Source: Alteromonas sp. M12 (GTDB lineage: Bacteria > Pseudomonadota > Gammaproteobacteria > Enterobacterales > Alteromonadaceae). Taken from it: DNA of 64,000 nt. The position numbers and the translations under genes are program-made. The stretch's first letter is position 1; every line of letters starts with the position of its first letter. Below are positions 54,750-62,309 of this stretch, in pieces. The notes under the pieces are model-generated. The model had not been told where the DNA came from, made no database searches, and was given only the letters and a program-made list of their open reading frames with translations. The stretch is taken from the NCBI RefSeq assembly GCF_037478005.1, contig NZ_CP144164.1, positions 3,658,001 through 3,722,000 of the forward strand, written 5' to 3'.

Positions 54750-55601
54750 GTGACTGAATTTGATGGTGTGCTTAAAGGGCATTATTTTATCGGCTGGGAT
54801 GTTGGTGGTTGGAATTGTTCAAAGAATAGTAACAGTCGCGACGCCCTTGTGATCTTAGACAGCCAAGGTCAGATAGTAGGTTTGCCTTGGCGCGGCAATT
54901 TATCATCCATTATCCATGAATCACCGGATCAACCGTCCTTTATTCAGGCCATGTTTACACTGTGCAAGACTGAATATTTACATGGTAGGGTAACTCTAGC
55001 GATTGATACGCCGCTTGGGTTCAGCGACGGTTTTCGGACATTGCTGGAAGGAAAATATTTAGATGGTGAAACACCCAATGCTTTAAACCCTTATCTTTTT
55101 CGAAAAACCGAGCAGTTTTTAGCAGGCTGGGGTTATACACCGCTTTCTTCCATCAAAGATATGATTGGTAGTCAAGCCACTAAAGGGATGCATGTTGTGG
55201 CCAAGTTTGCTGCGAATATTTTACGAACAGGCGTATGGCAAAATGAAAACCTAACCATTATCGAAGCTTATCCTTCACCTTGTGCATATTCTGAACTTAT
55301 TTTTAGTATGCAAAAACAAGCATCGTTAAGCTGGATTATAGATGAACTTGGTAATGAACAATTGTTAGATACGAGGTTGCCAACACAGGATCATATAGAT
55401 GCGTTAACTTGTGCATTGATTGCTAAGCTATTCGTAATTAGGCCACAGTGCCTAACTGCCCCAGATAACAATGCGTCTCAAAAAGAAGGTTGGATTTTTG
55501 TTCCCAAAGATTGTTTACAAGACGAAGACAAAATCAAACAAGGCATGAAGCAAGAGTTACTGACAGCTCGCACACGGTTGCCCTTTGACAAAAAACAATA
55601 A
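54750..55601 (+). CDS. DUF429-like (RNase H-fold) protein with an HsdS-derived C-terminal tail
   Basis: A 283-residue protein. The body (1-250) shows 'GWDVGGWNCSKNSNSRDALVI', 'LAIDTPLGFSDG', 'IIEAYPSP' and 'DHIDALTCALIAKLF'. The Asp/Glu spacing resembles DUF429, a predicted RNase H-like nuclease, but I would not call it firmly. The last about 25 residues, 'IKQGMKQELLTARTRLPF', are a copy of the HsdS tail, and the DNA of 55531-55586 matches 53411-53466 at about four bases in five. Start is a GTG with weak ribosome-binding site. Nine bases separate it from the next gene. Confidence 0.75.
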   Translation: MTEFDGVLKGHYFIGWDVGGWNCSKNSNSRDALVILDSQGQIVGLPWRGNLSSIIHESPDQPSFIQAMFTLCKTEYLHGRVTLAIDTPLGFSDGFRTLLEGKYLDGETPNALNPYLFRKTEQFLAGWGYTPLSSIKDMIGSQATKGMHVVAKFAANILRTGVWQNENLTIIEAYPSPCAYSELIFSMQKQASLSWIIDELGNEQLLDTRLPTQDHIDALTCALIAKLFVIRPQCLTAPDNNASQKEGWIFVPKDCLQDEDKIKQGMKQELLTARTRLPFDKKQ

Positions 55602-55610
55602 GGAACATGG

Positions 55611-57476
55611 ATGTCTGAATGTAACGAATTAGAATTAAAACCCATTAACGACCTACTTGAACTGTCGTTTTTTATACCTGCCTACCAGCGCGGATATCGT
55701 TGGTCTAAAAGGCAAGTTACTGAACTGCTTGATGACATTAAAGAGTTTCAGCAACAAGCTGAAAATAGCAATAAAAATGCTTTTTATTGCTTACAGCCTA
55801 TTGTGGTTAAACAACATAATGGCGATTGGGAATTGGTTGACGGTCAACAGCGGCTGACCACCATATATATAATTCTAACGTACTTAAAAGGCATCCTGAC
55901 CTTACTTGGTAAATCTAATTATCAATTAAGTTATGAAACACGAGAAGAAAGTGCTGGATTCCTTGAAGATATTAATGAGGAACGCGGTGAGGAAAATATT
56001 GACTTCTTCCATATCGCACAAGCTAAAAAAGCAGTAGAAGAATGGTTTAAGGCACAAGATGGTACATATCAAATAAAGTTTATCCAAACGTTATTAAACG
56101 ATGATGAAACGGGGAAAAACGTAAAAGTTATCTGGTATCAAATTGATGAAACTGAAAATGTCACTGAGGTATTTACTCGGCTAAATATGGGCAAGATCCC
56201 TCTGGTCAATGCGGAGCTGGTCAAAGCGCTATTTTTAAAATCGAATAACTTTGCTCAAGACGTAGAAGACTCCATAAGCAAAAAGCCGATTCAAGATCTT
56301 CAACAATTAAAGATTTCTCAAGAGTGGGATGCAATTGAAAAACGCTTACAAGATGATGCGTTTTGGTATTTTATTAGCAACAAGTCCATTACCACTAATC
56401 GAATCGAATTTGTTTTAGATTTGGCATCCAGAGATTTAGATAGTGATGGCATTTTAGACTCGGACAAATTGAAAATATTTTTAACATTTAACCGATTATT
56501 AAGTACCAAAGGCGATAAAGATAAACCTGTTGATGTAACCCGTGAATGGCTAAAGATAAAACAGTGCTTTATGACTCTAGAAGAGTGGTATAACGACCGG
56601 GCACTATTTCATTTGATTGGTTACTTAGTTTCGCAAAATATTTCTATTGCTCAAATCTTTAACGTACACCAAGAAGCACTCACAAAGTACGATTTTCGAC
56701 AGACATTGCTGAAGCTAGTCTTCAGAGAAACCTTTAAAGGTAGAGAGGTTGAGTCATTATCCCAAGAATGGCTGGAAGATAAACTAAACACGTTCACCTA
56801 TGAATCAGGTGCACATAAGCTAAGATCCGTATTATTACTATTCAACGTTGCTAGCCTGCTTGCAAACCCAGCAAGCAATGCGCGTTTTCAATTTGATAAA
56901 TATAAAGACCCATCAAATGCTTGGGATATAGAACATATCCGCTCTGTTGCGTCAGATATGCCAAACAGTAAAGACAAACAAAAAGCATGGCTTGAAAATG
57001 TTGTTGAATATATTTCTAGCGATGAACACGTTGAAACATACGAATCTGATACTGAAACGGTTAGTGATGAGCAAAATATCAGGTTTGAAGCCCAAGCTTT
57101 GCTAAAAACTGCCACTTTCAACAATGACCTGTTTGAAACCTTGTATGACAAGGTAAGAGAACACTATGACCCTGACGGCAACGAAGACGTTGATAATTCC
57201 ATCGGTAACTTAACATTGCTGGATAGTTCAACTAACCGCAGTTACCAGAATGCTGTGTTCCCGATTAAACGAGCAAGAATCATTTCCTTAGATAAAAAGG
57301 CAACCTTTGTCCCCCTATGCACCAAAAATGCATTTCTTAAGTACTACAGCAAACAGGTAGATAAGATGCTGTACTGGGAAGCGAAAGACAGCGAAGATCA
57401 TCAACAAGCTATGGTAGAAATGCTACTAGGTTTCTTTCAGGGTGTGGGTGTTCATCAAAAAGGAGTTAGGTCATGA
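55611..57476 (+). CDS. DUF262/DUF1524 protein (GmrSD-like), first of a pair
   Basis: A 621-residue protein. The N-terminal DUF262 ParB-like domain has 'FIPAYQRGYRWSKRQV' and the nucleotide-binding D77-G-Q-Q-R81. The C-terminal DUF1524 HNH nuclease domain shows 'WDIEHIRSVASDMP' (catalytic His) and 'SIGNLTLLDSSTNRSYQN'. This is the composition of GmrSD and related type IV restriction enzymes that use NTP and cut modified DNA. AAGGAA precedes the start. It overlaps the next gene in ATGA, so the two are translated together. Modification specificity is unknown. Confidence 0.85.
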   Translation: MSECNELELKPINDLLELSFFIPAYQRGYRWSKRQVTELLDDIKEFQQQAENSNKNAFYCLQPIVVKQHNGDWELVDGQQRLTTIYIILTYLKGILTLLGKSNYQLSYETREESAGFLEDINEERGEENIDFFHIAQAKKAVEEWFKAQDGTYQIKFIQTLLNDDETGKNVKVIWYQIDETENVTEVFTRLNMGKIPLVNAELVKALFLKSNNFAQDVEDSISKKPIQDLQQLKISQEWDAIEKRLQDDAFWYFISNKSITTNRIEFVLDLASRDLDSDGILDSDKLKIFLTFNRLLSTKGDKDKPVDVTREWLKIKQCFMTLEEWYNDRALFHLIGYLVSQNISIAQIFNVHQEALTKYDFRQTLLKLVFRETFKGREVESLSQEWLEDKLNTFTYESGAHKLRSVLLLFNVASLLANPASNARFQFDKYKDPSNAWDIEHIRSVASDMPNSKDKQKAWLENVVEYISSDEHVETYESDTETVSDEQNIRFEAQALLKTATFNNDLFETLYDKVREHYDPDGNEDVDNSIGNLTLLDSSTNRSYQNAVFPIKRARIISLDKKATFVPLCTKNAFLKYYSKQVDKMLYWEAKDSEDHQQAMVEMLLGFFQGVGVHQKGVRS

Positions 57477-59944
57477 ATAAGGGAAAAAGTTTAACATTTT
57501 TCGGTTTATTTGACGTTGTTGAAGCGATTGAAATTCCAATATTGCAACGTGATTACGCACAGGGCCGAAAAGAAGAGCTTGAAGTTAGAACACTGTTTTT
57601 AAAATCACTCTTTCAAGCGCTAAACAACAAAGATGAGTCACGCCAGCCTCTAGATTTAGATTTTGTTTACGGCAATTTTGAAGAGGGCCAAAGTAAGGCT
57701 TTTTCTGTTCTGGACGGGCAGCAACGTTTAACCACACTATTTTTACTGCATTGGCACTTAGCGATGCATCATGAACATATTGAAGATTTTAGAAGTCGAT
57801 TTGTAACTGATGACCAACGATCTCGCTTCACATATAAAACACGCCCAAGCACAACAGAGTTTTTCGATGCATTGACCTCTAAAGATATCGAACTATCAGG
57901 TGCAGAGATGAGTAAACAGATTAAAAATAGTCAGTGGTTTTACTTGTCTTGGCAACAAGATCCAACAGTGCAAGCTTGTTTAAATATGCTAGATGCGATT
58001 CAAGCATTGTTTTGTCAAAACGATATCGACTTGTACGAGCGAATCATCAATAACTGTGAACCTTACATTACGTTTCAGTTTTTAGATCTTCACTCGTTTG
58101 GTTTATCTGATGAGCTTTATATAAAAATGAATGCTCGTGGTAAACCGCTTACTATTTTTGAGAATTTCAAGGCGAAGTTAGAGCAAAAAATTAAGTCTTT
58201 TGAAGAGCCTTGGCCCGCATACTCTCTACCATTTAACAAAAACGCTAGCGGTTATGATTACTTTATACATAAAGTAGATACTGACTGGGCAGACCTATTT
58301 TGGCCTTATAGAAATGTCTGCTCTAATGACAATACCTTTGATGATGAACTAATGAATTTCATTCGCTTAGTCATTGCCTATCAATACCTAATTGACCATC
58401 GAGATTCACCAATCGATCTTCATGTGAATAGCGGAGAACTCTTTGGGCGTAACGGACGATTAGAGGCGCTTACGCTTTCTAAATATGAAGAACTAGACTG
58501 CTTAAATAAAGAGTTTATTGTTCGCCTTATTAGCTTCCTTGACCTCATATCTAGAGATGGTTTAATCGATAACCAAATACATAGCTACTTAGAGAATGAC
58601 TATCATTATTCTGAGTATAAAACTTTTAAAAATGTATTAAAAAATGACGCTAGTTATGATGATAAATTAAGATTCTATGCATTTTATAACTATGTTTCCA
58701 AATCACCTTCTGACACGGAATTAAATGAATGGTTGAGAGTTGTATTTAATCTAACCGAAAACACCATTACCAATACCTCAGATGAATTTTACAAAGCATT
58801 CTTTGCTATTGATAAGTTGTGTCAATCAGATAAACCTATCCTAGAAAGCCTAGCTGCTGATGTTGAAATATCTGGTTTTGCTGGCGCTCAGATTATTGAA
58901 GAAAAGATAAAAGCTCACTTGCTCTTAAAATCTAACGAATGGCGTGAAGCAATTGTCAGTGCAGAAAAACACTCATTCTTGAAAGGCCAGATTGGCTGTC
59001 TTTTAAATTTTTCAGAAATATTAACTTACTACCGAGAACAAAAGCACTGTGATTGGGGAGTAGATAAAGATAGTAAGTATTTAGAAAAATTCACACGATA
59101 TTCCAATGCAATTCAACGCGTATTAAACCAAATTGAAAACAACTCGGCATCAATTGATTACCTTTGGGAAAGAGCGGTGCTAAGTAAAGGCGAATATTTC
59201 ACTGATAAACGAGGCGATAAGTACAATATGCTCTCCTCTCGCGATACTAGAAACAACATCCCTCGTGATCATAGTTGGAAGAGGTTATTGCGGTTCGGAA
59301 CAGCTTCAATTGAACAAAAGCAAAGTTACGTAAAAGCAGTATTAGATGACCCACTATTTAATTCTAATGAAGTACAAACATCACTATCTGCTATTTGCTC
59401 CAACGCTATAGAGTCAGAGGAAATTGAGCCTTGGAGGAAAGCTTTAATTAAGCATGAAGAACTAATGCGGTACTGCCAGCAAGGCTTTATAGAGAAAAAT
59501 AATTCTGAATTTGTGTTACTTGGACAGTCACAGCGGAACCATCCTCATGTTGAGCTTTACACGAAAACTCTAGAACTTGAATTATCGCTGGACGAAACCC
59601 TATTAACACCGTTTTCAAGTTTATGGTATGTACCAGTTAAATCGCGTGAAGAAAGTGCGCATTTGAAACTAAGCGGTTTTGTTCATCATGGAGAGCGATA
59701 TTATATTGAGATCCATAAAACAGCTGGCTGCTTTGATATTAGAGTTATAGGTGGTGAGATAGAGAATGCACCTGATACATTAGTAAGTGTATTAGAAAGT
59801 GAAGGTTTTGAACTGAGTGGCTTAGCATTACCAAGCCTTGGTATTTACAAATACTTCAGTGATAAAAATCAGAAAAGTATCAACGATGCCAAATCAAAGA
59901 TTCAGAAACTATGCGCAAGTTTAAAGGATTTAAGCGATGAGTAA
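57473..59944 (+). CDS. Large DUF262 protein, second of the pair
   Basis: An 823-residue protein. The N-terminus has the DUF262 motifs 'IPILQRDYAQGR' and D81-G-Q-Q-R85. The central and C-terminal regions (from about 250) have no domain I recognise, with long helices and no HNH triad evident. It is therefore probably the NTP-sensing or DNA-binding partner of the preceding HNH-bearing protein. The ATGA overlap (57473-57476) links the two. This two-gene arrangement recurs in defence islands, but its exact name is unknown to me. Confidence 0.8.
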   Translation: MNKGKSLTFFGLFDVVEAIEIPILQRDYAQGRKEELEVRTLFLKSLFQALNNKDESRQPLDLDFVYGNFEEGQSKAFSVLDGQQRLTTLFLLHWHLAMHHEHIEDFRSRFVTDDQRSRFTYKTRPSTTEFFDALTSKDIELSGAEMSKQIKNSQWFYLSWQQDPTVQACLNMLDAIQALFCQNDIDLYERIINNCEPYITFQFLDLHSFGLSDELYIKMNARGKPLTIFENFKAKLEQKIKSFEEPWPAYSLPFNKNASGYDYFIHKVDTDWADLFWPYRNVCSNDNTFDDELMNFIRLVIAYQYLIDHRDSPIDLHVNSGELFGRNGRLEALTLSKYEELDCLNKEFIVRLISFLDLISRDGLIDNQIHSYLENDYHYSEYKTFKNVLKNDASYDDKLRFYAFYNYVSKSPSDTELNEWLRVVFNLTENTITNTSDEFYKAFFAIDKLCQSDKPILESLAADVEISGFAGAQIIEEKIKAHLLLKSNEWREAIVSAEKHSFLKGQIGCLLNFSEILTYYREQKHCDWGVDKDSKYLEKFTRYSNAIQRVLNQIENNSASIDYLWERAVLSKGEYFTDKRGDKYNMLSSRDTRNNIPRDHSWKRLLRFGTASIEQKQSYVKAVLDDPLFNSNEVQTSLSAICSNAIESEEIEPWRKALIKHEELMRYCQQGFIEKNNSEFVLLGQSQRNHPHVELYTKTLELELSLDETLLTPFSSLWYVPVKSREESAHLKLSGFVHHGERYYIEIHKTAGCFDIRVIGGEIENAPDTLVSVLESEGFELSGLALPSLGIYKYFSDKNQKSINDAKSKIQKLCASLKDLSDE

Positions 59945-59984
59945 TGTTGTTCAGTTTAAAGTAAAACAATAAAAGGAATGAACA

Positions 59985-60560
59985 ATGATTAGAGATGGAA
60001 GATTAATTTATCACTTATCTGCTTTAGAAAATCTAGAATCGATTCTTCAGCATGGATTGCAACCAAGGTGTGAGCTAAGCAATGATGGATTTGAAGATGT
60101 TGCTGATGGTGAAATATTAGATTCTAGGGCTAACCACAGCTTAGATCTTTATGTACCGTTCCACTTTTTCGCCAAAAACCCCTTTGATTATGGCGTACAG
60201 AGATCGTACCCGAATAAAGATTTCGTCTTAATTGCTATCCGGAGAAGTACAGCAAGAGCAAATGGCTGGCAAATTGTACCTACACACCCTTTAGCTGAAC
60301 AGGGTTATCAAATTTTAGACTATGATGCCGGCTTTTTAGCGATTGATTGGGAATTGATGGAAGAAAGAGATTATGATGATAGAGCGTGCAAAGTAGCCTG
60401 TATGGCGGAGTGTTTATCGCCTACAAGTGTAAACCCCAACTTGATTTTCTGTATTTATGTTAAAAATGCACGAGTGAAAGCAGTTGTAGATAGGCTGCTG
60501 AATTCACATAATGTTGAATGTCATGTAGATATTAATCCTGCAATGTTTGTTGGTGAGTAA
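59985..60560 (+). CDS. DarT-like ADP-ribosyltransferase (shorter, first copy)
   Basis: A 191-residue protein of the DarT/DUF4433 family. It opens with 'IYHLSALENLESILQHGLQP', the NAD-binding start of DarT, and has 'LYVPFHFFAKNPFDYGVQ', corresponding to 'VPFYFxPxSPM' in DarT. A candidate catalytic Glu is E142 in 'MAECLSP'. DarT enzymes transfer ADP-ribose to thymidine or guanine in single-stranded DNA. It differs in the target-binding region from the second copy, so may modify another substrate. AAAAGGA precedes the start. Its end overlaps the next gene by eight bases. Confidence 0.75.
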   Translation: MIRDGRLIYHLSALENLESILQHGLQPRCELSNDGFEDVADGEILDSRANHSLDLYVPFHFFAKNPFDYGVQRSYPNKDFVLIAIRRSTARANGWQIVPTHPLAEQGYQILDYDAGFLAIDWELMEERDYDDRACKVACMAECLSPTSVNPNLIFCIYVKNARVKAVVDRLLNSHNVECHVDINPAMFVGE

Positions 60561-61209
60561 ATTGTATAACTATAGTCAAACTCTTAACCCACAAAAAGCG
60601 CTAATTTGGCGCATAGTGCATCGCAACAATATACCGTGGATCTTAGATAACGGTTTGTATTGTGGTAATAGTCAGGTGCAGTCACCTAATTGGGAAGCAA
60701 TCGGTAGTTCGGAGTTAATACAAAAACGAGCAACTCATCCAGTCCCGATTTCTCCTTTTGGTTCATTAAATGACTATGTGCCTTTTTACTTTACCCCTTT
60801 CTCACCTATGTTGCTCAACATAAAGTCAGGACGAGGTGTTATTCAGAGAGCTAACGAAGACATTGTTATTTTGGTATCATCATTACATAAAGTTGAGCAA
60901 CTAAACTTGGAATTTGTCTATACAGACATGCATGCATACTATCAATGGGCTAATTTCTATTCTGACTTAAGCTACTTAGGGAAGGTAGATTGGCCTATTT
61001 TACAAGCAAGGAATTTTGCTAGAGATCTGAATGATCCTGCGAAGTTCGAGCGATACCAAGCTGAGGCATTAATCAAACAGCATTGTCCAATAAATGCTTT
61101 ATTAGGCATAGCTTGTTACGACGTTCAAGTTGAACAACAATTAAAACAACATATTCAACAACGCAATATGAATTTGGACGTTATTGTACGTCCGGGATGG
61201 TATTTCTAA
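60553..61209 (+). CDS. darT: DarT, ssDNA ADP-ribosyltransferase toxin
   Basis: A 218-residue DarT. Motifs: '[19 protein letters not shown]' at the start, '[22 protein letters not shown]' in the middle and a catalytic-type Glu, E171, in '[13 protein letters not shown]'. The family ADP-ribosylates bases on single-stranded DNA, which stops replication, including that of phages. The start GTG 60553 overlaps the upstream DarT-like gene by eight bases; TTG 60547 is an alternative. Its stop overlaps the antitoxin start in TAATG, as expected for a toxin-antitoxin pair. Confidence 0.88.
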   Translation: MSKLYNYSQTLNPQKALIWRIVHRNNIPWILDNGLYCGNSQVQSPNWEAIGSSELIQKRATHPVPISPFGSLNDYVPFYFTPFSPMLLNIKSGRGVIQRANEDIVILVSSLHKVEQLNLEFVYTDMHAYYQWANFYSDLSYLGKVDWPILQARNFARDLNDPAKFERYQAEALIKQHCPINALLGIACYDVQVEQQLKQHIQQRNMNLDVIVRPGWYF

Positions 61210-62273
61210 TGATCACTTATACACAAGGTAATTTACTCGAAGCTAACGCAGATGCACTAGTAAATACAGTGAATACTGTAGGGGTCATGGGAAAAGGCAT
61301 TGCGTTAATGTTCAAAGAGCGCTTTCCTAAAAATATGGCAGAATATGCAAGTGCATGTAAAGCTAAACAAGTAACTACGGGCAAAATGTTTGTTACTGAA
61401 ACAGGCGAATTAATGGGGCCTAGGTGGATTGTAAACTTCCCTACCAAGCAGCATTGGCGTGCAAAATCTAAAATGGAATGGGTTCAAGATGGCTTAGTTG
61501 ATCTTCGCCATTTTATAGAAAACAATAATGTCAGTTCTATAGCAATTCCTCCTCTTGGTGCAGGGCAAGGTGGTCTATCTTGGCCTGAGGTGAAATTTGA
61601 AATTGAAAAAGCATTATCAGACATTAAAACCACAAATATTATTGTATTTGAACCTACAAGAAAATATCAAAATGTAGCTAAAAAATCAGGTGTAAAGAAA
61701 CTAACTCCTGCAAGAGCGTTAGTTGCAGAATTGGTAAGACGCTATTGGATATTAGGCATGGAGTGTAGCCTACTAGAAATTCAAAAGTTAGCTTGGTTTT
61801 TACAGAGAACCATTGAAAATTCAGGCCTGAAAAATGAGTTGAAGCTTAACTTCGAAGCTAATTATTATGGCCCATATGCCAACAACTTAGAGCACTTGTT
61901 AAATGCTTTAGATGGTAGTTATTTGAAATCAGATAAACGTATTCCAGATTGTGATCCTTTAGATGTCATCTGGTTCAATGAAAGAGAGAGGCAAAAAGTT
62001 TCGACCTACTTAAGTACCGAGGCAAAAGAGTATTTACCAGCATTAGAAGAAGCAACTGAAGTCATTAATGGCTTTGAGTCTCCTTTTGGTCTTGAGCTTT
62101 TATCTACAGTAGATTGGCTTATTACTAAGCAACATTGTGATGCAACAGTTGAGTCTATTAGGGACGGAATAGCTAATTGGCCAGCTGGAGCAAAATGGGC
62201 ACAGCGAAAATTAAATCTATTTAGTGATAGAGAAATTAAATTTGCTTTAACTAACTTGGAAAAACTAAGTTAA
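61209..62273 (+). CDS. darG: DarG, macrodomain antitoxin
   Basis: A 354-residue protein. The N-terminal macrodomain has '[30 protein letters not shown]' and '[14 protein letters not shown]', which form the ADP-ribose pocket and remove the modification from DNA. The C-terminal half ('[27 protein letters not shown]', '[20 protein letters not shown]') is the DarT-binding domain. Start at 61209 from the TAATG overlap; an ATG four codons earlier (61197) is inside darT. hsdR begins 36 bases later. A single DarG for two DarT-like proteins would have to neutralise both. Confidence 0.92.
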   Translation: MITYTQGNLLEANADALVNTVNTVGVMGKGIALMFKERFPKNMAEYASACKAKQVTTGKMFVTETGELMGPRWIVNFPTKQHWRAKSKMEWVQDGLVDLRHFIENNNVSSIAIPPLGAGQGGLSWPEVKFEIEKALSDIKTTNIIVFEPTRKYQNVAKKSGVKKLTPARALVAELVRRYWILGMECSLLEIQKLAWFLQRTIENSGLKNELKLNFEANYYGPYANNLEHLLNALDGSYLKSDKRIPDCDPLDVIWFNERERQKVSTYLSTEAKEYLPALEEATEVINGFESPFGLELLSTVDWLITKQHCDATVESIRDGIANWPAGAKWAQRKLNLFSDREIKFALTNLEKLS

Positions 62274-62309
62274 TTAAGTTAGTTCAATAAAAAAATATAA
62301 AGGAACTAT

